The notes: a model not told the origin generated them from the sequence alone. A DNA stretch of 64,000 nucleotides from DATFVA01 sp963745945 (GCA_963745945.1 CAVUZG010000004.1:1240001-1304000), one strand, 5' to 3'. Shown: positions 53,607-62,888, counted from the first letter of the stretch. Program-made: numbers and translations.

Positions 53607-53636
53607 AATGCGAAGGATTACCTTCGCATTTTTTAT
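53607..53636 (+). terminator. Terminator following att copy 3 (probable ancestral tRNA-Ser terminator)
   Basis: AATGCGAAGG (53607-53616) pairs with CCTTCGCATT (53621-53630), loop ATTA, then a T-run. As the right-most copy it may be the original terminator of the tRNA gene before the insertions. Confidence 0.85.
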
Positions 53637-53652
53637 TTCTAAAGGATAAATT

Positions 53653-54417
53653 ATGACCCTTCAAAATGAAATAATTCCTTTTATAAAATACCTTTCTTCT
53701 GAATCAGGAAAAATTATTAAAAGTTACTACCGGGTTCCAATTAGTATTCATATTAAAGCTGATAATTCTCCGGTTACAATTGCCGATAAAAAAGCAGAAG
53801 AATTTTTAAGGAATTCAATTTCAAAAGAATTTCCGGAACATGGAATTCTCGGAGAGGAGTTTGGAGAAATTAATCCCGATGCTGATTTCAAATGGATTTT
53901 AGATCCGATTGACGGAACAAAAAGTTTTATTTGCGGAACTCCCTTATTCGGAACACTGATAGCCTTACTAAAGGATGGAAAACCGATTTTAGGAGCTATT
54001 AATCTTCCGATACTTAACGAATTAATAATTGGGGATAATTCATCAACCCGTTTAAATGATAATCCAGTTAAAGTTAGAGACTGCAGTAACATTTCTAAAG
54101 CGGTTCTTTTAACCACAGATTTAAAATCCTTAGATAAGCATTTACAAAAAGGATTTAATAATCTGGTATCAAAAGTTAGTATGATTAGGGGATGGGGAGA
54201 TTGTTACGGTTATTACCTAATAGCTTCCGGATATGCGGATATTATGATTGATCCGGTAATGTCCGTTTGGGATACAATGACTTTAATTCCTGTAATCAGG
54301 GGTGCAGGAGGAGTTATATCTGATATTAAAGGTGAGGACCCGGCTAAAGGAACGAGCATAATAGCTGCTCCAAGCGGATTACACTCTGAGGTGATTAAAA
54401 TATTAAATGAAGAATGA
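53653..54417 (+). CDS. Inositol-monophosphatase-family phosphatase, HisN-like
   Basis: A 254-residue protein with the IMPase metal motifs: Glu in 'ILGEEFGE', 'WILDPIDGTKSFICGTPLF' (DPIDGT), and 'DPVMSVWDTMTLIPVIRGAG' with the third metal Asp in WD. The 'GTKSFI.G.P.FGTLIAL' wording and C-terminus fit the HisN-type histidinol-phosphatase subgroup better than CysQ or SuhB, so histidine biosynthesis is likely but not certain. It is the first gene outside the island. Confidence 0.85.
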   Translation: MTLQNEIIPFIKYLSSESGKIIKSYYRVPISIHIKADNSPVTIADKKAEEFLRNSISKEFPEHGILGEEFGEINPDADFKWILDPIDGTKSFICGTPLFGTLIALLKDGKPILGAINLPILNELIIGDNSSTRLNDNPVKVRDCSNISKAVLLTTDLKSLDKHLQKGFNNLVSKVSMIRGWGDCYGYYLIASGYADIMIDPVMSVWDTMTLIPVIRGAGGVISDIKGEDPAKGTSIIAAPSGLHSEVIKILNEE

Positions 54418-54698
54418 TGTCAGTAATTAGTGTTATCTGATATTTATTTAATTGATTTTATTTTGCCACCTCAGAAATTTATTTTCCTTTCACATTTCTT
54501 CTATTTGTTATTGACCATCCTGATTTAATCATGTAACGAATTATTTACTTACTTCTTAAAGTATTAGTGTTGAATTTCCCTATACCGATTGATGATTATT
54601 TCAATACCGCAACTAAAAATAATAGGAAATTATTTCATTTTTGCAACTATTCAATAGGAACAGTAATTGCATCTTAATAATGATTTATCTGGAAATAT

Positions 54699-55151
54699 AT
54701 GCAGGATAAAACAGGAGAGATTCTATTTAAATTTTCAAGGGTTTGTAATAAACTTAACCTGATTACACGTAAAAACTTTAATCTTACAGTTGGGGAATTG
54801 CAATGCCTTATTGCTCTGTATACAGATAAACCATGTTGCATTAAAGAATTAAGTGAAATAATAGGAACCAGGGGAACAACAACTTCCAAGCTCCTTAACT
54901 CGCTTGAGAAAAAATTCATTATTAAAAGAGAGCTTGATAATAATGATAAACGTATTGAGAAAGTTTTTTTAACACCTGCGGGAGAAGATTTCACCAAAAA
55001 GATAGTATCATTTTATGAAAATAAATTTTCATTAATATGCGGATTTGCGAGCAAAGAACAGTTTGATTCATTTATTGATTTTCTTAACCAACTATCACTT
55101 GAAGCTGAAAAATCATCGGAGCTTCAGAGTGATTTAATTTCAATTAATTGA
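54699..55151 (+). CDS. MarR-family transcriptional regulator
   Basis: A 150-residue winged-helix protein: 'LTVGELQCLIALYTDKPCCI' (helix 2), recognition region 'ELSEIIGTRGTTTSKLLNSL', and wing 'IKRELDNNDKRIEKVFLTPAG', the diagnostic D.R...V.LT.G MarR pattern. It may control the next gene 12 bp downstream, with which it probably forms an operon. The 280-bp region upstream holds no gene. The effector ligand is unknown; two adjacent Cys-containing positions ('PCC') might sense redox state (speculative). Confidence 0.88.
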   Translation: MQDKTGEILFKFSRVCNKLNLITRKNFNLTVGELQCLIALYTDKPCCIKELSEIIGTRGTTTSKLLNSLEKKFIIKRELDNNDKRIEKVFLTPAGEDFTKKIVSFYENKFSLICGFASKEQFDSFIDFLNQLSLEAEKSSELQSDLISIN

Positions 55152-55163
55152 CGGAGAAGTGTT

Positions 55164-56282
55164 ATGGGAAAAAATCTTACCAGGAAAGAATTCCTTAGGA
55201 ATACAACAAAATATGCAGCAGGAGTTGCAGTAGGTACCGGTGCATTAAATATGATGACCGGAAGCAAATTGTTTGCCGGAACTAAAACTGATTGGCCCTG
55301 GCCCTACGCAGAGCTTGATGTGGAAGCGATCAGGATTGCAGGACACGATGCTTATTACGCAGGATACGGGTGTGGTTACGGTGCATTTGAAGCAATAATT
55401 AATGCACTCAGAACAGCCGTTGGCGATCCTTATACTAATTTACCAGGACAGCTTTTGGGTTTTGCTGGCGGCGGTGCTGCCGGCTGGGGGACACTGTGCG
55501 GAGCTTTAAATGGTGCATCTGCAGCAATTTCGCTGGTAACCCCTGCTGCTGATTACAGCACACTGGTTAACGAGTTGCTTGGCTGGTATACCGAGACATT
55601 GTTTCCAACAGATATAAGCAATCAGTATGCAATTAATCATAATTATCAGCATAATGATTTTGATATGGACCTGCCCCAAAATATAAGCGGTAACCCATTG
55701 TGCCATGTATCCGTAACCGGCTGGTGCAATTCTTCCGGATTCGCTGTTGGAGCAAATGAAAGAAAAGAAAGATGTGCAAGACTGACAGGTGATGTTGCCG
55801 CTTACGCTGCAAAAATTCTCAACGATCATTTCGCAGGAACATTCACACCACTTTATGTTCCGCCTGCAAGTGTTGCAGGTTGTAATGCCTGCCACAGCGG
55901 CAGTGGAACAGTTAAAAACGTTTCGGCAAAAATGGAATGTACCCAGTGCCATACCGATGACCCGCATACTACTAAAGTTGAAAATTCGGGTGAACCAGTC
56001 TCTACATATAAATTATCACAGAATTTCCCAAATCCTTTTAATCCTTCCACGAAAATCCGGTTCTCAATTCCCGGACGGGAAAATGTTAGTCTGAATATTT
56101 ATGATATTCACGGAAGATTAATCCGTTCGCTCGTAAGTAATACCAGTTACAATGCAGGAACTTACGATCTAAACTGGGATGGAAAAAATCAATGGGGAGA
56201 AATGGTTGCAAGCGGTATTTATTTTTCAAGATTAATTGCAGGTAAATTTACCGAAACAAAGAAGATGTCACTTGTAAAATAA
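55164..56282 (+). CDS. C_GCAxxG_C_C-type protein with CxxC(H) motifs and T9SS sorting domain
   Basis: A 372-residue protein. The N-terminus is Tat-like ('TRKEFLRNTTKYAAGVAVG', without an RR pair). Residues ~60-200 show the C_GCAxxG_C_C pattern ('YGCGYGAFEAII', 'GGGAAGWGTLCGALNGAS', later 'LCHVSV', 'RCARLTGDVA'), a family near redox or metal proteins. Two heme-type motifs follow, 'CNACHSG' and 'CTQCHTD' (~247-270). The C-terminal ~85 residues are a T9SS type A sorting domain ('NFPNPFNPSTKIRF', 'LNIYDIHGRLIRS'). This implies a redox-active protein moved through the outer membrane. A strong terminator follows. Confidence 0.82.
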   Translation: MGKNLTRKEFLRNTTKYAAGVAVGTGALNMMTGSKLFAGTKTDWPWPYAELDVEAIRIAGHDAYYAGYGCGYGAFEAIINALRTAVGDPYTNLPGQLLGFAGGGAAGWGTLCGALNGASAAISLVTPAADYSTLVNELLGWYTETLFPTDISNQYAINHNYQHNDFDMDLPQNISGNPLCHVSVTGWCNSSGFAVGANERKERCARLTGDVAAYAAKILNDHFAGTFTPLYVPPASVAGCNACHSGSGTVKNVSAKMECTQCHTDDPHTTKVENSGEPVSTYKLSQNFPNPFNPSTKIRFSIPGRENVSLNIYDIHGRLIRSLVSNTSYNAGTYDLNWDGKNQWGEMVASGIYFSRLIAGKFTETKKMSLVK

Positions 56283-56308
56283 AGGGTATTGATATCGTCT
56301 TATTGATT

Positions 56309-56336
56309 AAGCCGGCGCAGCAGCCGGCTTTTTTAT
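56309..56336 (+). terminator. Rho-independent terminator
   Basis: AAGCCGGC (56309-56316) pairs with GCCGGCTT (56323-56330), followed by a T-run. It ends the MarR/C_GCAxxG unit. Confidence 0.88.
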
Positions 56337-56386
56337 TATACTCTCAACAGATTTTCTTAATTTTACCTATACTTTTCGGACTAAAA

Positions 56387-57046
56387 ATGAACAAAGAAGA
56401 TTTAAATAAACTAATAAATAATTTACCATCTTCGCCGGGAATTTTGCGTAAAGACGAATTTTTTAATTCCGCCGTTATCATCCCTCTTATTTATTTAAAT
56501 GATGAATACCATTTCCTGTTTGAAAAACGTGCTGCAAACATAAGGCAGGGCGGTGAGATTTGTTTTCCCGGAGGAGAATATGACCCGACGCTTGATAAGA
56601 GTTTTTCAGATACTGCAATACGGGAAACAATTGAAGAACTGGGTATTGAAATGAATAAAATAAAAGTTCTTGGGGTTCTGGATACTTTAATAGGACCAAT
56701 GGGAGTAACCGTTGATTCGTGTATAGCAACCCTTGATATAAAAAATATTGCTGAGCTTGATATCGATAAAACTGAAGTTGAAAAAGTGTTTTTTGTTCCT
56801 GTTTCATATTTTCAAAACAATTCTCCGGACGAATATTATGTACAGCTAATGGTACATCCACATTATACAGATGAAAAAGGAAATACTGTTCACCTGCTGC
56901 CTTCTAAAGAGCTTGAACTGCCTGAAAGATATAACCAGCCATGGCGGGCCGGAAAAAGAAAAATCTTTGTTTATAAATTAAATGAAGGTGTTCTCTGGGG
57001 ATTAACTGCAGCTCTTGTTAGAGAAACTCTAAATAAATTGAAATAA
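56387..57046 (+). CDS. NUDIX hydrolase (CoA pyrophosphatase-like)
   Basis: Start ATG 56387 ('MNKEDLNKLINNLPSSPGIL') is chosen because an earlier ATG (56303) would begin inside the terminator hairpin. The ~219-residue protein has the NUDIX box from 'GGEICFPGGEYD' to 'TAIRETIEELGIE' (REtxEELG), and 'ANIRQGGEICFPGG' is the CoA-pyrophosphatase (NudL/YeaB) UPF0035-like lead-in. It probably hydrolyses a nucleoside diphosphate-linked substrate such as CoA. It is monocistronic and convergent with nfnB. Confidence 0.87.
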   Translation: MNKEDLNKLINNLPSSPGILRKDEFFNSAVIIPLIYLNDEYHFLFEKRAANIRQGGEICFPGGEYDPTLDKSFSDTAIRETIEELGIEMNKIKVLGVLDTLIGPMGVTVDSCIATLDIKNIAELDIDKTEVEKVFFVPVSYFQNNSPDEYYVQLMVHPHYTDEKGNTVHLLPSKELELPERYNQPWRAGKRKIFVYKLNEGVLWGLTAALVRETLNKLK

Positions 57047-57048
57047 AA

Positions 57049-57094
57049 AAGCTGTTTTATAATCAAACAGGGAAATATTTTTATAAAACAGCTT
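57049..57094. terminator. Bidirectional terminator between NUDIX gene and nfnB
   Basis: A 14-bp perfect stem: AAGCTGTTTTATAA (57049-57062) with TTATAAAACAGCTT (57081-57094), A-rich upstream. It serves both converging transcripts. Confidence 0.75.
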
Positions 57095-57105
57095 ATAACA
57101 AAATA

Positions 57106-58554
57106 TTAATTCTGAGTTGGTTCTTCAGTTTCCCACACACCTGAATTCAGGTAATCATCAATTGCTTTTGCCGCAGTTCTGCCTGCCCCCATTGCAAGTA
57201 TTACTGTTGCCCCGCCGGTCACAATATCACCGCCTGCAAAAACACCCTTTTTAGATGTCTTCATTGTTGTTTCATTAACAAGAATATTTCCCCATTTGTT
57301 ATAACTTATATCAGGAGTGGTTTTCTGAATAATAGGGTTCGAACCATTGCCAATTGCCACAACAGTCATATCAATATCGAGGACATATTCAGAACCTTTT
57401 ATAGGCACTGGTCGTCTTCTGCCGGAAGCATCCGGTTCACCGAGTTCCATCCGTTGAAGTCTGACTGATTTTAACCATCCTTTTTCGTCGCCTATAAATT
57501 CAAGCGGGTTGGAAAGAAAAATAAATTCTACCCCTTCTTCTTTAGCATGATGAATTTCTTCCTTCCTTGCCGGAAGCTCTGCATCAGAACGGCGATAGAT
57601 GATGTAAGCGTTTTTTGCACCCAATCGTTTGCTGGTTCTTACAGCATCCATTGCTGTGTTACCCCCGCCGAATACAGCAACATTTTTATCTTTAACGTGA
57701 AAAACAGGGGTATCGTATTCAGGGAACCGGTAAGCTTTCATCAGGTTAACACGTGTCAGAAATTCATTTGCAGAATATACTCCATTTAGATTTTCACCGG
57801 GGATATTCATGAAATAAGGAAGTCCGGCACCCACGGCAACAAAGCAAGCATCATAACCATCAGCAAGTAGTTCATCAATTGTATCACTGAAACCAACAAC
57901 TGTATTTGGCTGAAAATCAACTCCAAGATTTTTAAGAGCGTCAACTTCAGCTTTTACTATTTCTTTTGGAAGACGAAATTGGGGAATCCCATAGACCAAT
58001 ACTCCACCCAATTCGTGGAGTGCTTCAAAAACAGTAACGTCGTGTCCCATCTGTATTAAATCGCCCGCACAGCTTAAACCTGCAGGTCCGCTTCCAACAA
58101 CCGCAATTTTTTTTCCGGATTTAGGTTTTAACTCAGGTGTCCGAATACCAAAATTATTTCTTTCATAATCAGCCACAAATCTTTCAAGCCTTCCAATTGC
58201 CACAGGCTCATTCTTTTTACCGACAACGCATTTTGCCTCGCATTGTTCTTCCTGGGGACAAACCCTTCCACAAATTGCAGGAAGTAAATTGTCCTCTTTC
58301 AGCTTTGCTGCAGCTCCGTTAAAATCTCCTTCAGCAACCAGGGCAATAAAATCACCTATTTTAACATTTACCGGACAACCGTCCACACAAACAGGCTTAG
58401 GACACTGCAGGCAGCGAAGTGCTTCCATCTTTGCCAGTTCTTCAGTAAAACCAAGATTTACTTCTTCAAAATTGCCACTTCTCTGAAGCGGATCCTGTTC
58501 AGGCATTGCCTGTCTTGGTATTTTCATTCTGTCTTTTCTTGAAATTTCCTGCAT
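57106..58554 (-). CDS. nfnB: NfnB/GltD-like FAD-NAD(P) oxidoreductase, large subunit of NADH-dependent ferredoxin:NADP oxidoreductase
   Basis: A 482-residue protein. The N-terminal Fer4_20 domain carries [4Fe-4S] cysteines ('ALRCLQCPKPVCVDGCPVNV', 'ICGRVCPQEEQCEAKCVVG'). An FAD-binding Rossmann motif 'IAVVGSGPAGLSCAGDL' (~150) and an NADP-binding motif 'VAVFGGGNTAMDAVRTSKRL' (~290) follow, with the GltA/GltD-type C-terminus 'GVFAGGDIVTGGATVILAMG'. Alone it could be a glutamate-synthase small subunit, but the adjacent nfnA-like gene 26 bp upstream supports the electron-bifurcating Nfn complex, which couples NADH and reduced ferredoxin to NADP reduction in the cytoplasm. It is the last gene of the cydAB-nfnAB run. 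Confidence 0.9.
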   Translation of the reverse strand: MQEISRKDRMKIPRQAMPEQDPLQRSGNFEEVNLGFTEELAKMEALRCLQCPKPVCVDGCPVNVKIGDFIALVAEGDFNGAAAKLKEDNLLPAICGRVCPQEEQCEAKCVVGKKNEPVAIGRLERFVADYERNNFGIRTPELKPKSGKKIAVVGSGPAGLSCAGDLIQMGHDVTVFEALHELGGVLVYGIPQFRLPKEIVKAEVDALKNLGVDFQPNTVVGFSDTIDELLADGYDACFVAVGAGLPYFMNIPGENLNGVYSANEFLTRVNLMKAYRFPEYDTPVFHVKDKNVAVFGGGNTAMDAVRTSKRLGAKNAYIIYRRSDAELPARKEEIHHAKEEGVEFIFLSNPLEFIGDEKGWLKSVRLQRMELGEPDASGRRRPVPIKGSEYVLDIDMTVVAIGNGSNPIIQKTTPDISYNKWGNILVNETTMKTSKKGVFAGGDIVTGGATVILAMGAGRTAAKAIDDYLNSGVWETEEPTQN

Positions 58555-58580
58555 ACTAAATCTCCGTTTTTTTTATCTGC

Positions 58581-59456
58581 TTAAAGGCTGTTAATTGCTG
58601 CCTTTTCTTTTAAGCCTTCATCAAACACTTTATCGTAATTACAAAGATGGTCAAGAGCTGTTTTTTCATCTTCATTATAAGTTCTGTTTCGTCTAATTAA
58701 AGTTTCAAAATCAACAAGGTGTGCATCGAACTCAGGACCATCGACACAAACAAAAACAGTTTTGTTATCTACAGTTGCTCTGCATCCACCGCACATTCCT
58801 GTTCCATCAACCATAACAGGATTAAGACTTACAACTGTTTTAATTCCGTATGGCCTTGTGGTTTCAGCAACGGCTCTCATCATCGGGATAGGGCCGATTG
58901 CCAGCACAAAATCAATTTTCTTTCCTGAGTCAATTAGTTCTTTCAGTTTAGCAGTAACAAAACCGTGATAACCATAACTCCCATCATCAGTTGTCGGGTA
59001 AACCTCATCGCAAACTTTATTCATTTCATCTTCAAGAATTACAAACTCTTTGGATCTCCCGCCGATAATAGAAATTGTATGGTTACCGGCTTTCTTCAAA
59101 GCAACTGCAGTAGGAAAAGCGATTGCGGTACCAACGCCACCGCCGATACTAACGGCAGTTCCGAAGTTTTCAATGTGTGAAGGCTTTCCAAGAGGACCTA
59201 CAACATCCTGAATGTATCCACCCGTTTCAAGTGAATTTAATTCTTTAGTGGTTTTCCCTATTCCCTGAACAATTATTGTTATTGTTCCCTTTTCACTATT
59301 TGAATCCGCAATTGTAAGAGGAATCCTTTCTCCACCGTCTTTAATTCTTATTATAACAAATTGTCCTGCTTTTCGTTTAGAGGCTATCTTAGGCGCTTCA
59401 ATTTCAAATCTTTTTATTTCCGGTGCGATGAATTTTGCTGAAATTATTTTATACAT
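58581..59456 (-). CDS. nfnA: NfnA/sulfide dehydrogenase-like FAD/NAD-binding subunit
   Basis: Start ATG 59456 ('MYKIISAKFIAPEIKRFEIE') gives ~291 residues, the usual family size; an upstream ATG at 59564 would run into cydB. FAD-binding features include 'AGQFVIIRIKDGGERIPLTI', an NAD-binding Gly-rich 'AVSIGGGVGTAIAFPTA', and a C-terminal [2Fe-2S] cluster motif 'GTGMCGGCRATVDNKTVFVC', as in dihydroorotate dehydrogenase PyrK relatives. It pairs with nfnB. The frame is intact. Confidence 0.9.
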   Translation of the reverse strand: MYKIISAKFIAPEIKRFEIEAPKIASKRKAGQFVIIRIKDGGERIPLTIADSNSEKGTITIIVQGIGKTTKELNSLETGGYIQDVVGPLGKPSHIENFGTAVSIGGGVGTAIAFPTAVALKKAGNHTISIIGGRSKEFVILEDEMNKVCDEVYPTTDDGSYGYHGFVTAKLKELIDSGKKIDFVLAIGPIPMMRAVAETTRPYGIKTVVSLNPVMVDGTGMCGGCRATVDNKTVFVCVDGPEFDAHLVDFETLIRRNRTYNEDEKTALDHLCNYDKVFDEGLKEKAAINSL

Positions 59457-59496
59457 TTTATTCTCATTATAACTTTCTAAAAAGATCTTTTGTTTT

Positions 59497-60513
59497 CTAA
59501 TAACTTTCTTCTCCCAAACGAACTTTACCTTTAAATGCCCTGTAAATGAAAATAGTATAACCAATTACAAAAGGCATTCCGATAAGAGCTATTATCAACA
59601 TTGTGAAGAGTGTTCTTTCTGTTGATGATGCATTATAGATGGTAAGACTATTATTTAAATCTGTTAGTGATGGGACAAGTCTCGGGAAAAGACTTATTGC
59701 CATTAGACCTATCATACAGGCAATAGTTAATGAGGAGGAGAAGAACGCTCTGCCGAATTTTTCTGATTTTAAAGCAACCGGAATATATATTATTGCTATC
59801 AGCATCAGTATGAAAAAAATCCAGAACAAAGGATTGCTTAATATAGAAGCAAAAAGAAAACCTGCGGCAAAGAATGAATAAAGGGTAACAAGCACATAAA
59901 CAATTATAAAGACTATCCACAAACGCGGGGCAATATTCTTCATCCTTTCAAGCTGATTACCTGATGATTTTATCGTCATATAAATTGAACCGTGCATTGT
60001 AAACAGGACAAGACTTAAAACACCTACAAGTATTGAATAAGGATTTAGCAGAGTGAAAAAGTTTCCGGTAAACATTCCGTTTCCATCAATAGGAATTCCT
60101 CTTAAAATATTTCCAACCGCAACACCGAACAGAACTGCCGGTAAAAAACTTCCTATTCCAAAAGCAAAGTCCCATAATTTTTTCCATCCATTGCTTTCAA
60201 TCTTTCCGCGGAATTCAAATGACACAGCTCTTAAAATTAAAGCTAATAAAAGAAGCATTAGCGCAATGTAAAATCCGCTGAACACTGTAGCATAAACAAT
60301 CGGGAAAGCAGCAAATAAAGCTCCTCCGCCGGTTAACAGCCAAACTTCATTTCCATCCCATACCGGGCCAATAGCATTTAAGTTTATTCTTTTTTCTTCT
60401 TCATTTTTTGTAAAAAGGTGTAACACACCAACACCAAGATCAAATCCATCAAGGATTGCATACCCGATTATTAAAACTGCAACAAGCAGAAACCAGATTG
60501 TATTGAGATCCAT
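59497..60513 (-). CDS. cydB: Cytochrome bd ubiquinol oxidase subunit II
   Basis: A 338-residue membrane protein with about nine TM helices. The N-terminus 'YAILDGFDLGVGVLHLFTKN' and 'IGPVWDGNEVWLLTGGGALF' are the signature of CydB. With CydA it forms the high-affinity bd terminal oxidase in the inner membrane, reducing O2 at the expense of quinol. The start overlaps the end of cydA (TAATG), so the two are coupled. Confidence 0.95.
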   Translation of the reverse strand: MDLNTIWFLLVAVLIIGYAILDGFDLGVGVLHLFTKNEEEKRINLNAIGPVWDGNEVWLLTGGGALFAAFPIVYATVFSGFYIALMLLLLALILRAVSFEFRGKIESNGWKKLWDFAFGIGSFLPAVLFGVAVGNILRGIPIDGNGMFTGNFFTLLNPYSILVGVLSLVLFTMHGSIYMTIKSSGNQLERMKNIAPRLWIVFIIVYVLVTLYSFFAAGFLFASILSNPLFWIFFILMLIAIIYIPVALKSEKFGRAFFSSSLTIACMIGLMAISLFPRLVPSLTDLNNSLTIYNASSTERTLFTMLIIALIGMPFVIGYTIFIYRAFKGKVRLGEESY

Positions 60514-61847
60514 TATACAACTGCCTCCTTTCCATCTGCAATAGCGGGTCCATGTTCAACTTCTCTAACCACTAAATAGATATAGAGAAGTCCGAGCATC
60601 AAATAAATTAATCCGAACATTATTATCGAGAAAAGTATATCCCCTGCCGGAACAGTTACAGAAGCGGCATCACTGGTTCTTAAAAGTTTATATACAATCC
60701 AGGGCTGTCTGCCAACTTCAGCAGATATCCAACCCAACTGGCATGCAAACAGTGGGAATGGAATAGCAAAAAGCAGAACACGCAATAGTTTTTTATTTTC
60801 CCAGATTTTTTTCCTGTAAAGTGAATATGCAGCCCATAGCATTATCAAAATAAACAGCATTCCCAGCACAACCATATTATGGAATGCAACAAATGTAAAC
60901 CACAAAGGCGGAAGCTCATCAGCAGGAAATTCATTGATACCGGGTATCTTTGCGTTTACATTTCCAAAAGCAAGCCAGCTTAACAATCCCGGTATTTCAA
61001 TTGTTCCGTGTAGCTGAGGAGGCGGAGTTGTGGGTACGGCAAACATTACAAGCGGAGCACCTTCTGTCGAAGTATAAAGTCCTTCAAGCGAGGCAAACTT
61101 TTCGGGCTGAGTTTGAGCGACCTGTTTTGCATGTTCATGCCCGAGAGGAAAAAGTTCAAGAACAGAAACTATAACGCCGAATATGACAGCAATTTTCAGA
61201 GAAGCTTTAAATATCTCAACATGTCTTTTCTTTAGTAAATAGTATGCGGAAATCCCTGCCATCAAAAATGCGCCTGCAATTAAAGCTGCATCTACCGTAT
61301 GAAAAAATCTGATTAAAGTAGATGGATTAAAAACTGCATCTGCAAAATTTGTTAATTCTGCTCTCCCATTCTGAACTACAAATCCCGCTGGTGTCTGCTG
61401 CCAGGAATTTGCTACAATTATCCAGAAAGCTGAAACTGTTGAGCCAAATGCAACCATTACAGAAGAAAACCAGTGAACACCTTTAGAAACCCTGTTTCTA
61501 CCGAATAGGTATAAACCTAAAAAACTTGACTCAAGGAAAAAAGCAAAAATGCCTTCTGCAGCAAGCGGAGCCCCAAAAATATCTCCTACAAACTTTGAAT
61601 ACTCAGACCAGTTTGTTCCAAACTGAAATTCCATTACTATCCCTGATGCCACACCCACAGCAAAAGTAATTGCCAGTATTTTTGCAAAAAATTTACCTAA
61701 TTGTTGATAAATTTCGTTCTTTTTTCTCCACCCAATTGTTTCAACAATGACTAACAGCCAGGATAATCCGATTGTAATTGGCGGGAAAAAGAAGTGAAAC
61801 CCCACAGTAAGTGCAAATTGAATACGCGCAAGCAGAACAGCATCCAT
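60513..61847 (-). CDS. cydA: Cytochrome bd ubiquinol oxidase subunit I
   Basis: A 444-residue membrane protein. 'QFALTVGFHFFFPPITIGLS' holds the heme b595 His near residue 19. 'MEFQFGTNWSEYSKFVGDIF' and 'PLAAEGIFAFFLESSFLGLY' are CydA hallmarks, with the Glu residues of the proton path. A Met ligand region and 'GWISAEVGRQPWIVYKLLRT' are also present. The Q-loop between is short, as in most non-proteobacterial CydA. It is the first gene of a minus-strand run cydA-cydB-nfnA-nfnB with small gaps. The 240 bp upstream are AT-rich; I see no clear regulator site. Confidence 0.96.
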   Translation of the reverse strand: MDAVLLARIQFALTVGFHFFFPPITIGLSWLLVIVETIGWRKKNEIYQQLGKFFAKILAITFAVGVASGIVMEFQFGTNWSEYSKFVGDIFGAPLAAEGIFAFFLESSFLGLYLFGRNRVSKGVHWFSSVMVAFGSTVSAFWIIVANSWQQTPAGFVVQNGRAELTNFADAVFNPSTLIRFFHTVDAALIAGAFLMAGISAYYLLKKRHVEIFKASLKIAVIFGVIVSVLELFPLGHEHAKQVAQTQPEKFASLEGLYTSTEGAPLVMFAVPTTPPPQLHGTIEIPGLLSWLAFGNVNAKIPGINEFPADELPPLWFTFVAFHNMVVLGMLFILIMLWAAYSLYRKKIWENKKLLRVLLFAIPFPLFACQLGWISAEVGRQPWIVYKLLRTSDAASVTVPAGDILFSIIMFGLIYLMLGLLYIYLVVREVEHGPAIADGKEAVV

Positions 61848-62088
61848 TAAATTTATTGCCTCCGGGATTTAGTTTTAGGTTTTTGTAGTATAAAAGTCTT
61901 CCCCTTAATCATAACTTCGTTGTAAAATTCAACAGGCATTGTTAGAATCATAATTACTAATTAGTTCCTAATTTTTATCAATCATTGTGCCCCTTAAAAA
62001 CATTAAAAATCAATCGAATTCGAATGAAATGCTTAGATTTAGGGAAGGTGATTTTTCAAATTTGGGAATCACTTTTTAGGAATAAGAT

Positions 62089-62657
62089 TTAGCTCAGAAT
62101 TGTAATAAGCTTCCTAATTGCTGATGCGGACTGCACAGATTTTATGGGAGGTTGATCAAGAAAATCTTTCCTGATTTTATTCAGTAACTGAAGGTTTGGT
62201 ATTGTATCAAATTCCTTATTTCGGAGGACGAGATATAATATTGTAGTTTTTAATGAAACCGCTCTTATCCGGATTGAATAAGGAGAATATCTTGAAGGAT
62301 GAATATGAATATATCTGCCCTGTTTTTCCCCAAGCCTCAAAGTCCATCGTGATTTATCCTTCAGTTCTATTACTTTATACTCTTTTCCCTCTTCGTGCAG
62401 CCAGTAATTGAAATTGATTCTTGTTACATAGTTTTTTCTTCAATAAAAACTTTATTATGGAATCCGAAATCTCCTTTGGCGTGAGTTTACCGGTATATAA
62501 ATCCATCAAAGAATATCCGATTAACGAAAGTTCATTTCTGAGACTCTTCAAATCCGGTTCGGAATTATTTCGATGCCAGGATATTTTTGATTTTATAAAC
62601 CCGGTATGGTGTTTCCAGCAATTGAATAAAACAGGTTCATCAATTTCACGGTCAGCT
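62089..62657 (-). pseudogene. Unknown protein gene, frameshifted near 62415
   Basis: Two minus-strand frames join to one plausible ~185-residue protein. The upstream frame reads 'VLFNCWKHHTGFIKSKISWH' then 'KSLRNELSLIGYSLMDLYTG' and breaks after 'KKLCNKNQFQ'. The second continues 'FNYWLHEEGKEYKVIELKDK' and 'SRWTLRLGEKQGRYIHIHPS' to the stop at 62089. No clear start codon is found in the first frame, so a second indel or a non-AUG start is needed. No family is recognised; the Trp/His-rich N-terminus and the 'YIHIHPSRYSP' strand look like a conserved lineage-specific protein. It lies convergent or divergent to the neighbours with no operon partner. Confidence 0.45.
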
Positions 62658-62854
62658 TAATATTCAAGGAGTTCCTACTATTCAAATATCGAAATTCAGG
62701 TAATAAATATATTTATGACAATAAATATATTCATTCAACCGAAAATAAGCCGTAATGATATTTTGTGTAAAAGGTCAATAGTTCTTTCCTTAATTGTTCC
62801 AACTCACACACTTCACATTATTTGCTTGCAAATTGAAAACTATTTTCTTAAATT

Positions 62855-62881
62855 TTCGACCTTTCAAGTCAATGAGTCGAA
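62855..62881. promoter_or_regulatory. Candidate TetR operator (inverted repeat)
   Basis: TTCGAC (62855-62860) and GTCGAA (62876-62881) form an inverted repeat spaced by 15 nt, ending 7 nt before the regulator's ATG. TetR proteins often bind such sites over their own promoter. The short arms make chance possible. Confidence 0.3.
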
Positions 62882-62888
62882 TATTTAT

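Noticed and set aside
55506..55967. 153-codon minus-strand frame
   Set aside because: It is antisense to the C_GCAxxG protein; the many Cys residues mirror the Ala/Gly-rich coding strand.
62421..62660. 79-codon + strand frame
   Set aside because: It is antisense to the better-supported minus-strand frame containing the 'CWKHHTGF' segment.
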